In this document: positions 10,845-22,600 of the stretch, one piece after another
Position numbering within the stretch: position 1 is the stretch's first letter
How the letters are laid out: every line of letters begins with the position of its first letter
Assembly (NCBI GenBank): GCA_016946835.1
Contig: JACVTC010000007.1
Span: forward strand, 1 to 64,000
Direction: 5' to 3'
Length of the DNA stretch: 64,000 nt
Origin: Neocallimastix lanati (nom. inval.)
Taxonomy: Eukaryota; Neocallimastigomycota; Neocallimastigomycetes; Neocallimastigales; Neocallimastigaceae
Position numbers and translations under genes: made by a program
The notes under the pieces: generated by a model
Seen by the model: only the letters and a program-made list of their open reading frames with translations
Told to the model about the DNA's origin: nothing
Database searches by the model: none

Positions 10845-12791
10845 AAATAATAACCATATATTTTATTTATTATTTTTTTATTATGTTATATATTCATTTT
10901 TCTTTATTTTTTTATCTTAAAAACAATGAAATGTATTATTTAATAATTTGTCAAGTAACGTGATATGTTATATGTAAAATAATCATAAATAATATAATTA
11001 ATGAATTCTTATAATTTTTTCGTTAAATATAAAAATGATGGAAATTAAATCTTGTAAAATTTTGAATTAATTTATTGAAATTCCAAAATTAATTTAACAA
11101 AAATAAAATAAAACTATCGAAAAATCATATATTTATTTATTATTTTTTTAATATGTTTTGTATTTATTTTTCTTTATTGTTTTATCTCAAAAAAAATAGA
11201 ATGTATTTTTTAATAGTTTGTCAAATAACGTGAACACTATGTTATATGTAAAATAATCATAAATAATTTAATTAATAAATTCTTATAATTTTTTAATGAA
11301 ATATAAAAATGATAGAAATCAAAACTTGTAAAATCTTTGAATTAATTTATTGAAATTCCAAAATTAATTTAACAAAAACAAAATAAAACTATCGAAAAAT
11401 CCAAATAATAACCATATATTTTATTTATTATTTTTTTTACATATTTTATATTTATTTTTCTTTATTGTTTTATCTCAAAAAAAATAGAATGTATTTTTTA
11501 ATAGTTTGTCAAGTAACGTGAACAATATTTTATATGTAAATTACACATAAATAAATTAAATAATAAATTCTCAATAATTTCTAGTTAAATATAAAAATGA
11601 TAGAAATCAAAACTTGTAAAATCTTTGAATTAATTTATTGAAATTTCAAAATTAATTTATCAAAAAAAAAATAAAACTATTCTAAATCCAGATATTAACC
11701 AAATATTTTATTTATTATTTTTTAATATATTTTATATTTATTTTTCTTTATTGTTTTATCTCAAAAAAAAGGAATGTATTTTTTAATAGTTTGTCAAGTA
11801 ACGTGAACAATATTTTATATGTAAATTACACATAAATAAATTAAATAATAAATTCTCAATAATTTCTAGTTAAATATAAAAATGATGGAAATTAAAACCT
11901 GTAAAATCTCGGAATTAATTTATTGAAATTTCAAAATTAATTTATCAAAAATAAAATAAAACTATTTTAAAATCCAAATAATAACCAAATATTTTATTTA
12001 TTATTTTTTCATATGTTTTATATTCATTTTTCTTTATTTTTTTATCTCAAAAATATGAAATGTATTTTTTAATAGTTTGTCAAGTAACGTGAACAATATT
12101 TTATATGTAAAATTATCATAATTAATTTAATAAATTCTTATAATTTTTTAGTTAAATACAAAAATGATGGAAATTATATCTTGCAAAATCTTTGAATTAA
12201 TTTATTGAAATTTCAAAAATAATTTAACAAAAATAAAATAAAACTATCGAAAAATCCAAACAATAACCATATATTTTATTTATTATTTTTTTTTATATGA
12301 TTTATATTTATTTTTCTTCATTGTTTATCTCAAAAAAATGGAATGTATTTTTTAATAGTTTGTCAAGTAACGTGAACACTATGTTTTATGTGAAATGATC
12401 ATAAATAATTTAATTAATAAATTTTTAGTATATTTTAGTTAAATACAAATATGATGGAAAAAAATTATGTAAAATTTTTGAATTAATTTATTGAAATTTC
12501 AAAATCAATTTAACACAAAAAAAATAAAACTATTGAAAAATCCAAATAATAACCATATATTTTATTCATTACTATTTTATTATGATTTATATTCTTTTTT
12601 TTTTTTAAAAAAAAATGAAATGTTAATTTTAATAGTTTGTCAAGTAACGTGAACACTATGTTATATGTAAAATAATCATAAATAATTTAATTAATAAATT
12701 CTTAATATTTTTTAGTTAAATACAAAAATGATGGAAATTAAAATCTGTAAAGTCTTTGAATTAATTTATTGAAATTTCAAAATTAATTTAA

Positions 12792-12835
<44 letters not shown>

Positions 12836-13036
12836 AAAATCCAAATAATATTAATAAATTATTTATTATTAGTTTACGTTATATGTTCATTTTTCTTTAT
12901 TTTTTTTATCTCAAAAACAATGAAAAGTTTTTTAATAGGTCGTCAAGTAACGTGAACACTATTTTAAATGTAAAATAATCATAAATAATTTAATTAATAA
13001 AATTTTATTATTTTTTAGTTAAATACAAAATATATG

Positions 13037-13071
<35 letters not shown>

Positions 13072-13110
13072 GAATTAATTTACTGAAATTTCAAAATTAA
13101 TATAAAAACA
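10845..13110. repeat. Tandem satellite, eight copies of about 285 bp
   Basis: The core GTCAAGTAACGTG recurs near 10949, 11219, 11508, 11792, 12078, 12360, 12638 and 12941 (spacing about 270-303 bases; the second copy has AAATAACG). Each unit also holds a TTTATCTC-A(n) motif before the core, AATGATGGAAATTAAA after it, and a palindromic TTGAAATTTCAAAATTAATTT stretch near the end. Units differ by scattered substitutions and by A-run length. The last two carry A tracts of about 30-40 bases (from about 12791 and 13033). Every frame has stops, so it is not coding. It sits exactly between two convergent paralogous genes. Confidence 0.9.
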
Positions 13111-13615
13111 AAACAAAAAATTACATTATTATTTTAATAAAATATACTATAAATAAAAATAAATAAAAATAAATAAAAAAAAAAAAAAAAAAGAATTAAA
13201 ATGAAATAAAAAATGTATTTTATTAAAAAACAAATATAAAAATATTTAAAAAATAATTTTTAAAAATTAATAAGTATATATATTTCTTTTATATATTATT
13301 TTTTATTCTTTTTTTTATAAAAAATCTTTTTTAGTATTTAAAAGAAATTTTTTAATTATTTTATGTAATATATAAATTTTTTTTTATTTTATTTAATATT
13401 TGTTTCGTATAAAATAATAAAAATGCTACATGTTTCAATATAATATCATTATAATAAATATTAATATAAAAAATTACATGAAATATATAAAATTTTCAAT
13501 AAAAAATAAAATTAATACATTAATAATAAAATAAATTTTAATACAAATTTATTAATACTTTTAAATAATTAGAGAATATTATAATTTAATTATTAATTGA
13601 TTTATCATAAAAATT
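13111..13615. other. AT-rich spacer
   Basis: Poly-A and mixed A/T sequence between the satellite and the 3' end of the minus-strand ankyrin-like gene. No feature recognised. Confidence 0.5.
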
Positions 13616-14764
13616 TTAAATTAAAAAATACTTTCGAAGAATATCAACTATATCTGATGAAACGTTATATTCATTAATTAAATTCAAAATTTCACTTTTG
13701 CTTGAATATAAACAATGAAGAATATAATTATTGTTTTTCAAAAATGTTTCTAATTTTAAATTATTATTATTTTTTATTAGTTCAACTATTTTTAATTTTT
13801 TATTTATTATAATGGTTTCATTTTCATTAATTGCATACTCTTTACTAAATGGAAATGTGTTTTCATTGTTTATAATAAAATTAAAAAAATCATAAAATGA
13901 TTTTTTATTAAAATTTCTATCAAAATAATTTAAATAAAAAATAATAAAATCCTTAAATGATCTTGTTTTTTCTGTACCATAATATTTATAAAGATATTCT
14001 ACTTTCTTGTAATCTTTCCTGTCTAAATATTTCAAATATAATTCCATTGGGATTTCAATTTTATTTATTTCATTATTAACCCTATGGTTAAATTTTCTTT
14101 TTGAAATTCCAGCTTTATTTTTATATAAATTAAGTAGATATTTTATAAAATTTGTATCAAAAACAAAGTTTTCTAAGCACTTTTTGATATATTTAAATTC
14201 AAAATTGCTGAGTCGTTCAATCTTAAATTTTTTTAAACTAAAGCCATTTTTTAAGAGAAAATTTAATTTTCTCATAGTTAATAAATTTTCTTCTCTTAAA
14301 ATTTCTAAAATATATTTACCATTTATTTTGAAATACATGTCAGCTCCTTTATTAATTAAAAATTCAACTGATTGAAAATCAGAAAATTCTAATGATACTA
14401 AAAGTGGTGATTTTACATTATTATTTGAATCCATTAAAACTTCTAAATTATTTTGATAATTTACAATAGTTTCATCTTTGTGATTACTCATATCATATAA
14501 ATGATATATATCTTTAACTACATAATTTAAAGTTTTATAATTACACCTGTTATAGATTAATTTTATAATATAGAAAGAGCAATTTAAACTTAAAGCCAAA
14601 GTAAGTAAATCAAAATTAGTACTATTTAAAAAATAAAGAGGAGTTTCTAAACTATTAATAAAATCTTTTAATTTATCAATATTATTCCTCTGAAGTAATT
14701 CTAAAATTAATTTCTGTTTTTCTGAAAGAATATCATTTGTTTTCATTGTTGTCATTCTTTTCAT
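13616..14764 (-). CDS. Ankyrin-like protein (intact paralogue)
   Basis: Intact 382-codon frame starting at an ATG whose first base is 14764; a second ATG lies six codons later. The protein is mostly helical and charged, with no signal peptide or membrane segment, so it is probably intracellular. A degenerate ankyrin unit (SPLLVSLEFSDFQSVEFLINK) lies near residues 118-140, and further poorly conserved helix pairs are likely on both sides. It is homologous over its length to the frameshifted gene at 9273-10278, which points towards it. The N-terminal style (short helical pairs, then ankyrins) resembles the start of the 799-residue ankyrin protein at 50301-52700. Its partner is unknown. Confidence 0.75.
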   Translation of the reverse strand: MKRMTTMKTNDILSEKQKLILELLQRNNIDKLKDFINSLETPLYFLNSTNFDLLTLALSLNCSFYIIKLIYNRCNYKTLNYVVKDIYHLYDMSNHKDETIVNYQNNLEVLMDSNNNVKSPLLVSLEFSDFQSVEFLINKGADMYFKINGKYILEILREENLLTMRKLNFLLKNGFSLKKFKIERLSNFEFKYIKKCLENFVFDTNFIKYLLNLYKNKAGISKRKFNHRVNNEINKIEIPMELYLKYLDRKDYKKVEYLYKYYGTEKTRSFKDFIIFYLNYFDRNFNKKSFYDFFNFIINNENTFPFSKEYAINENETIIINKKLKIVELIKNNNNLKLETFLKNNNYILHCLYSSKSEILNLINEYNVSSDIVDILRKYFLI

Positions 14765-17594
14765 AATTTAAAAAATATTAGAAAACTCAAATTGTGCTTT
14801 AATTATTAAAAAAGATATTTTATATGTGATTATGATTTTACTTTTATGTATAAATAATTAAAATATTTAAAATATTTATATATATTAATATATAAAAATT
14901 AAAGAATAAAGTGTAAAATAAAGAAATAAAAAAAATTAACTTTCTTTTTAAAATGTATTAATCTTGATTGATGTAAAATTTTAAAAAAATTAATATAAAG
15001 TCATTTTTCCTAAATTATAATATTTTTATTCAAATATATTTATTTTTAAATAAATTTTTAATTACATAAAAGAAATAAAATAAAACAAAATTATTATTAA
15101 TTACAAAAAAAATTTAATAAAAAACTTTATTAACTTTAATTTTTCAATAATCAGTAAATCTATTATACATATTTAAATATTTATATTAAATGTTTTTTAT
15201 ATTTATTTTTTTTTTTATAATTTCTATTAAATAAATGATTAAATAAGTAAAAATAATATAAATAGTTTTATTGTAAAATTTCAGAATTATTTTATTTTAA
15301 ATGCTAATATTATTAGTAAAGTATATATAATAATATATTAAGACGTTAAACATAATTTATCAGAATTTTAAAAAATATTAATAAAAATTTATGGTTTTAT
15401 ATATATAATATCATATTAGGAATTTATCCTAATAAATACATATTTATTATGTTATTAATATGAATTTAGAAAACAATAATAACTTATTTTTAATTAAATA
15501 TTATAAAAAATATATATTTATTAATATTTTTTATTAACAGGGACAATAATATATATATTATGTAACAAAAAAAGTAAAAAATCTTTTTTTTATATTAAAA
15601 AATTTCAGTAAATTATTGAGTATAATTTTTTAACATTTTATCAATATTTTATATTTTTTAAAGTTTTAATTAAATTAATGAATAAAAAATATTTAATAAT
15701 TAAAAAAAATAATTAATTATATAATATTTAAAAAAAAAAACAAAATCCGAGAAATTTCACTTTTATATAATAGAAAAAATAAAAAATAAAAAATAAATAA
15801 AGTCAAGTTGAAACTAAAATCAAATATAAAATTAAAAATAAAATATAAAAAAAATAATACACATTTTATATAATTAAATTAAAAATAATATTATAAGAGT
15901 ATATATTTGAAACCAGTTTATATTATACTCAATAAATATTATCAATTAGAACAATTAAATAAAAATGAAAATTTTTTCTTAGATTATTATTTATATTTTT
16001 CAAGAAGAGAATCAATTTAAACTTTCCTAGAAAGAGGAGATCCATATCTTTGTATATTGACATTCATTCTCTTTAATGTATTCCTCCCTTCATCCTAATA
16101 ATTATTTATAACTTTAATAATCTTAAATTTTTAAATTTTTTATTTTTTTTTTTTTTTATTAAACTTAATTATTTCCTTATTTATGTTTTTTTTTTTATTT
16201 TTTTCTTTTTTAATTAAATATTTTATTAAACTTATTTTTATATTCAACTAATAATTTATATGTAATTATTAATATTTTAATAATTTGTATCGCTTCTTTT
16301 TTTTAAAAAATTATTTACAATATAAATAAAAACTTTCTTTCATATTTAAGAGTCAGTGACTTTTTTTTATACAAAACATAAAGTATGGGTATCTAGAAGA
16401 GTTTAATTTTTCATAAATAATAAAAATTTAAATCAAAAAAAGAAAAGTGTAAGAAATAAAATTAATAATATTCCTAAAAAGTTATTTTAACAATAAATGT
16501 AAAAATGTTTTACATTTAAAAACTACTCTTAAAAAATTAAAACTTGGAAAAAAATATTTTTATAAAACTTTTTATATTAATAATAATCTAATATTGAGAA
16601 ATTGAACCTTTTCTTGATTTCTTATTTTCTTTTTCTTCAATTACACATATCAACTTTATTCGTTTGATACGAGATTAAAAATTAATAATATAAAATTTTA
16701 TTTATAAATAATTAGTAATACCATCTTTTGAAAAATGATACTTTTAACTGATTTATCACGTCATTAATTAGTGGTATTTCATTATAAGAAAAGAAATGAA
16801 ATGGTGAGATATTGAAAAATTATACTGGAAATATTAAATATATGAATCGATATCCCTTTTTAACTTTAGTCTAGGGTACAAATTTTATATATATATATAG
16901 GTAAAAGTATCTAATTTAATTTTATTATTTCTTTATTTCTTTATTTCTTAAATTATACATTTATGAATTTAATTTAAACATTTATATCTTTATTTAATTA
17001 TTTATATTAGAATTTAAATTTAGTCAATAAATTAATAGAAATTTCTTTCTTACAGACTGATAAATTCTTTATTTCTTTATATTTTATTTTATTTAACTTT
17101 TAATTACTAAAGTTTTTTAAAAAATAATTTTAAAGTATAAAATCTTTAAAATAATAAAAAAAGACAAAAAATAAAATAAAATTTTTTATAGTTCCTTTTT
17201 TTATTTTTTTTTTTATTAGTAATCAAGATATATTGATTTTTTTTTTACTTTCAATTTTTTATTTATTTAATAATCACTATTTATAGATTCTTATAATTTC
17301 AATTTATTATTAATTAGTAATAGATAAAAAAAAGATATGTTAATAAAAGAATAATTATTAATTCTATTCTTAATATCAAGTAACAAATAATTAAAAAAAT
17401 AAATAATTTTCAATATTTATATTTTAAGAAAATCAATATATATTTTTAATAGTAAGATTTTTATACATCATTTATTATTATTTCTACTCACAAACTATTT
17501 TTACTGAATTTGATAGCAATGATTAAAAGTAAGTATTTCTCCTCCCTTTATATATACAAATTATTTTTATCTCATAGATAATATAAATAAGATA
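14765..17594. other. AT-rich gene-free stretch
   Basis: About 2.8 kb without a supported gene. Slightly less AT-biased patches at about 15990-16110 and 16330-16420 (containing CTAGAAAGAGGAGATCC and GAGTCAGTGACTT) may be eroded remnants of something, but no frame or family can be named. Confidence 0.5.
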
Positions 17595-17806
17595 ATTCCC
17601 TCACTTTGGCCCTGAGAGGGGGTGCACAATTACTGTTATTAAATATATCTACGAAAGGAATTCCTATCGTATGGGTACAAAGTTATGAAGATAAATTCTA
17701 CATAAAGCAATTTTTTTAACTAATATGCAATTACCAAGTAAGCTAGTACAAATTTCGCTGGGTTAGGTTAAGCTGACTTGAAAGGGAGCACAGGAGAAAC
17801 ACTCTG

Positions 17807-17866
<60 letters not shown>

Positions 17867-18080
17867 TCTCAATAATTCTTTGAATGATAGAGCGCCAATT
17901 GCTTGAACACTCAGTAAGACCATCTAGTAGGGATAATTTTCATAATTGAAAATCATAAAAAAGTGTTGTGACTACCTAAATATTCTAAAAGGTGGTGAAA
18001 CCCGAAATTAAAAAAAAATAAAAAAATATATAATTACTTATTTTTATGTCCTTTTTAAGGACAAAAATATTATTTTTTAC
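17595..18080. other. Unexplained higher-G+C island
   Basis: A patch with markedly more G and C than its surroundings. It includes GGCCCTGAGAGGGGGTGCAC, GCTGGGTTAGGTTAAGCTGA, AGCGCCAATTGCTTGAACAC and an inverted repeat GTCCTTTTTAAGGAC (about 18050). A poly-A/(AT)n tract at about 17808-17858 splits it. No frame is open for long on either strand. It lies just beyond the 3' end of the minus-strand copia relic, so it may be a remnant of that element's LTR or flank. It does not match the landmark sequences I know for spliceosomal RNAs, RNase P or group I introns. Confidence 0.35.
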
Positions 18081-18214
18081 ACTTTTATTTTACTATATTA
18101 TTAAATTTATAAATATTGTTGATTATCAATAAATGGTGTCTATTTTTCATAAATAATATTCTTCATAGATTATTCCTTTCTAGTATTTCTTCCCTATTAA
18201 AATTTAAGTTTAAA

Positions 18215-19115
18215 TTATAATCTTTGAATTGTCGACTTTGTGGAAAACACAATTTTTTAGAAATATCTATAAAAATATTTTTCAAGAATTTCGTTAATCC
18301 ATCTACTAAATTACTTTTAAATTTAATCTAATGCTGTATAATCTTATTTTACATTATAAATTACTTTATATAATAAAATTTGAATATTTTTAAAACGTTC
18401 TCTTAATTTTCCATTGTGAATTCCTTTTGATTTTCTGACTGCTTTATTGACAGAAAAAATAATGTCAAGTCCTATACATCTTGATAAATATAGGATCTAG
18501 GAGTCTTCCAATTCAAAGTTTCATTTATTTTTGTTTTTTTGTCTTCTTAACTTCATTATTTTCTAATGATTTCATATACTCAAAGTGGAATGATTTTTAA
18601 AAATATTATAGCTATCTAATAAATCAAATTGAATATTTATTTTAGTTTAATTTAATCATTTCTCATATCTTCATAAATGTTATAGACATATCATGAATTC
18701 AACATCTCCAATTTCTTTTATTTTAGGCTTTTATTTTTTTAAATTTTATTTTTTGTGTTGTTAATTTCTTTATTTTTATCATATATTAGTACATTATTTA
18801 TATATACTCTGAGAATACAATTAATAATATTTTGAATTTTTTATTTATAGATAAAGCTTCACTAATTGTTTAAATCTCAAGTTTATATAGAAATTATTTG
18901 ATTCATTATTCAATTCTTCTGTTGTTTGACTTAAATCCATATATAGTCTTAAAAATTTTTTTATTATATTCTGGACGTCCTTCAGGCGGTTTCATGTATA
19001 CTTTTTCAATGAGATTTGGATTTAGGAAGGCGATAGTAATATCAATTTATTTTATTTTGAATCCCTTTTTTTTGTCTAATAAAGGAGGTGAATACTCTAA
19101 AGAAAACTGTTTGGA
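18215..19115 (-). mobile_element. Copia-type (Ty1/copia) pol relic: reverse transcriptase to RNase H tail
   Basis: Reading the minus strand from 19115 down, degraded copia landmarks appear in the right order: IDITIAFLN...VYMKPPEG (family: DVKTAFLNGxLxEEIYMxQPEG), then KTIYGFK (KSLYGLK), then VYINNVLIYDKNKE (YVDDILI...), then LYLSRCIGLDIIFSVNKAVR (LMYLAxxTRPDIxFAVN), and finally NLVDGLTKFLKNIF (NIADILTKxL). The catalytic YVDD has become YINN, and frameshifts and stops are frequent. Gag, integrase and the upstream part of the reverse transcriptase are missing. It is dead. The plus-strand frame overlapping 18898-19215 is only its shadow. Confidence 0.8.
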
Positions 19116-20438
19116 GTTGCTGTTATTATTATTATTGAAATTTTTTATTACTATTACTATTGTTATTAGTATTATCATTACTTATAAAGTTAATTATTAT
19201 TTTTGTTACTTTTGACAGTACTATAATTGTCTTCCATGTTATTATTATTATTATCAATATTATTATTGCTCTTTTTCATTTGTATTTTTATTGCTATTTT
19301 TGTTTAAGTTATATTTCCTTTTAGTGTTAATATTTGTAATAGATCTATACTTAACCTAATTTAGAGATATTTTTATTGTGTTTTTTATTAATTGAATTTT
19401 TTTGATTATATGAATAGAATTGGCCGCTTGTTAATTCGAATTCAACATTTATGATTTAGTATTATTATTTAATTTTTTAAAATTTTTTTTATAATATTAA
19501 AAATACTTTTAATATTAAGAATTTTTAATATACAAGTGAACCAAGAAATGATTAATATAAGTGATGAACTTCTCTTTCAAAATTATTTTGAAAAAATACT
19601 TGAGGCCTTTAAAAAAAAATATTATCAATATATATTTTATTGAAGTTTAATTATCTGAAAATATGAAATAATGGACTTGATTTAGATTCAATATATTCTT
19701 TATTACTCTAACATTACCTTCCAAAATAAACAGGAAGATTTTACTTCATAATTGTTGGATTAGATTCATTGTTTTTAGAAGAAATAAAAAAATTTATTCA
19801 TAATAATATAAAAAATTTTCAGTAATAACAAATTTGTTAAGTATTAGCTACATTATAATTATACATTATACATTGTAATATTAATACACCACTATAAGCA
19901 CATTATGAATACATTAGTTATTAGATAGTTATTAAATAGTTATTATAAATCTTATTTATTATATTTTGTTAAACTTTAATATTCTTTATTATGTAATATT
20001 CTTATAATTAAATATAAATAAATAAAAGCCATATTAACTATAAATAATCATAATTGAGATTGTGAGATTTCAGTTATATTCTTAACAAAATTTTAAATTA
20101 GTATAAATTTTATATATAAATATTAGAAAAGTATATATTAATAATAAAAAAAAATATAAATTATAAAAATATAAATAAATATTATAAAAATATAAATAAA
20201 TATAAAAAAAATATAAATAAATATTATAGTATATAATTCAATTGGTAAATAAATTATAATATATTACACTTAAATTAAATTAAAAACTTTATTAAAAATT
20301 TAATTAAAATTATAATTAAAATTTTAATTAAAATTTTAATTATAAAAAATTTTTTTTTTTGGTTTTGTTAATAATAATAATACTAATAATAAAAATAATA
20401 ATGAAAGCTAAAACAGTTATAATATAAAAGCTGATAAT
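19116..20438. other. AT-rich gene-free stretch
   Basis: No supported gene. The first 350 bases may hold further unrecognisable copia sequence. The last 60 bases before 20439 encode a poly-Asn stretch with one TAA, matching the poly-Asn lead of the following gene copy. Confidence 0.4.
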
Positions 20439-20876
20439 ATGAAAGATAATGATGAAATGAGAAATTACATTAGTAATAATAATGAAGATTATAAAGTCAA
20501 ATACTATAATTTATATAGTATAATAAATTATATTAATGAAATAATTAAAAAGATAGAATTAGAGAATGTTTTTTCTTCCGAATTTAATAAATTCTTTAAA
20601 GAAATATTTATAAATTTTGATTATATTGGAAAGTGAAATATAAATTTTCTACTTAAAAATGGGTATATTAAAAAAAAAATACCAAAATTAATAAATTATG
20701 AAATAATAACGAAAGAATATATAAATAAATATAGAAAAATTATTTGGACATTATTAATTAAAAATAGTTATTTAATATATGTTATTACCAGTAATAATTA
20801 CTGTATTTCAGGGATAAGAAAGTTAAAAATAAAGACTAATGATGTTGGAAAATTAATAATAAAAATTATTTTATAA
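20439..20876 (+). pseudogene. Truncated duplicate of the N-terminal region of the AAA-ATPase-like gene
   Basis: Codons 20439-20633 give 65 residues closely matching the start of the frame at 21575 (YISNNNEDYKVKYYNLYS versus YIDNNNKDCKVKYYDLRS). A TGA at 20634-20636 interrupts, but the same frame then continues with NFLLKNGYI and IIWTLL, matching FLLKNGYIV and IIWTLF of the downstream copy, until a TAA at 20874-20876. The rest of the gene is absent. This is a tandem partial duplication that lost its 3' part and acquired a nonsense codon. Confidence 0.8.
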
Positions 20877-21341
20877 AAATAATCTCAACAAAAATCAATT
20901 TTTTATATTAATAACAAAAAAAAAAAAATTATATTTATTTATTTTTTTTTATATTACTTTTAAAAATAATATTAATTGATATTTTTGATTATTTTTTATT
21001 AATTCAGAAGGAGAAAAAGTTAACTTATCTTTTAAATGGTCATAAATAAATTAAATTATATATCTAAAAATAAAAAATTTTTTTTATATGGATGTAAGTT
21101 TTGTTATGACCAAATTATTTTTAAATATATATTTATATATAAAAGGAGGTAATAATTTTTTTTTTTTTTACTTTCAAGTTTAATATTATTTATTTGATCA
21201 ATTTCAAGACTTAATCTTTTTTTTTTTTTTTTTTCAATTTGAGAAAGTTTTAAATTCTAATTTTTATTATCTATATTATTATTGGTATTAGTATTTCATA
21301 TAAAAAGTTTTAATAATATTTAATATAATTTTTTATTAAAT

Positions 21342-21395
<54 letters not shown>

Positions 21396-21407
21396 TATTT
21401 TTAAATA

Positions 21408-21443
<36 letters not shown>

Positions 21444-21574
21444 GTAATAGTAATATTAATAATGATAATGATGATAATAATGATAATAATGATGATAATA
21501 ATAATAATAATAATTATAATAATAATAATAATAATGATAAAAGTAATAACAGAAATAATATTAAAGCTGATAAT
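20877..21574. other. AT-rich spacer ending in a poly-A/(AT)n/(AAT)n stretch
   Basis: From about 21342 there is a poly-A run, an (AT)n run and then AAT/GAT-rich codons. The frame of the next gene is open without an ATG from about 21329, so the poly-Asn/Asp stretch before the ATG at 21575 may be translated if an upstream exon exists. The equivalent poly-Asn stretch is present upstream of the duplicate at 20439. Confidence 0.5.
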
Positions 21575-22600
21575 ATGAATGATAATGATAAAGTGGATAA
21601 ATATATTGATAATAATAATAAAGATTGTAAAGTTAAATATTATGATTTACGTAGTGTATTGAATTATATTAATGGAAAAATTGAAAAGACAGAAATTGTG
21701 AATGATTTTTCTTCCGAATTTAATACATTCTCTAATGAAATATTTATAAATTTTGATTACATTATGATTAAAGATATTATTTTTCTACTTAAAAATGGGT
21801 ATATTGTAAAGAAAATTCCAATATTAATGAATTATGAAATGTTAAAGAAAGATTATATAGAAAAACATCGAGAAATTATTTGGACTTTATTTGTTGAATA
21901 TTGTTATTTAATTTATTATTATAGGACTGTTACAACAATATCTGATTTTAAAGTAGTAAAATTAAAAATAAGGACTAATGATGTTAGCAAATTTATTAAA
22001 AATAAACTTTCATCATGGAAACAAAATTTATGTAAAGATGAAAAAATAAAAAATACTATTGACTCATTGACACGTAATTATGATGAAGAAAGGATTATAG
22101 AATTCCTAAAAGATAAAATAAAAAGCGATTTAGATTACGGTACCTGTTACGGTTATTATGAGTATGAATTTTTAGATAAATATTACAGTATAATTTACTC
22201 ATTGTTAAGTCTAAGTAATGAATGTGAAGTTGTTACCAAAAAAGAATTTAATGAAAATAATAATATTCGTGAATTATTAATAATTCCAAAGGATAATCTT
22301 GAAACTAATACATTAAATAATAATAAAACTGATATTGTTTATATTATAATTAATTATAGCAATATTGTTGAAAAAGGATGTATTGAAGCTTTAGATTACA
22401 ACGAAAATTTAGTATTTGATGATATTAAATTAAAAGAGAAATATGATAAAATCATTAAATTTGGAATAGCCTTTAATGAAGAAATTTGTGATGTAATTTA
22501 CGAAATAAATTATGGAAATAAAATTAAGGAAAAAAAATGCAAAAAGAAATATATACAGGGGAAAAATTCCAATATGCTTCAAATGAAAATTGTTATTTAA
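21575..22600 (+). pseudogene. N-terminal portion of the AAA-ATPase-like gene
   Basis: A 341-codon frame. Residues 1-330 are Lys/Asn/Asp-rich and helical, with no motif I can name. Near 298-315 a stretch (KIIKFGIAFNEEICDVIYEI) resembles the pattern at the very end of the same gene (KYDIAF...CLVEM), the last strand and helix of a PD-(D/E)xK_9-type domain. This end therefore looks like the C-terminal part of a similar nuclease-like domain placed before the ATPase. It overlaps the ATPase frame at 22537 by 64 bases. An A-rich stretch (GGAAAAAAAATGCAAAAAG at about 22528) sits at the switch, so one frameshift there would fuse the two. Alternatively the ATPase starts separately at its own ATG. Confidence 0.55.

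Noticed and set aside
10845-13110. Possible CRISPR-like array
   Set aside because: Whole units of about 285 bp repeat head to tail with no unique spacers; the host is a eukaryote.
18898-19215. 105-codon plus-strand frame
   Set aside because: Shadow of the minus-strand copia reverse transcriptase relic, whose motifs explain the sequence.
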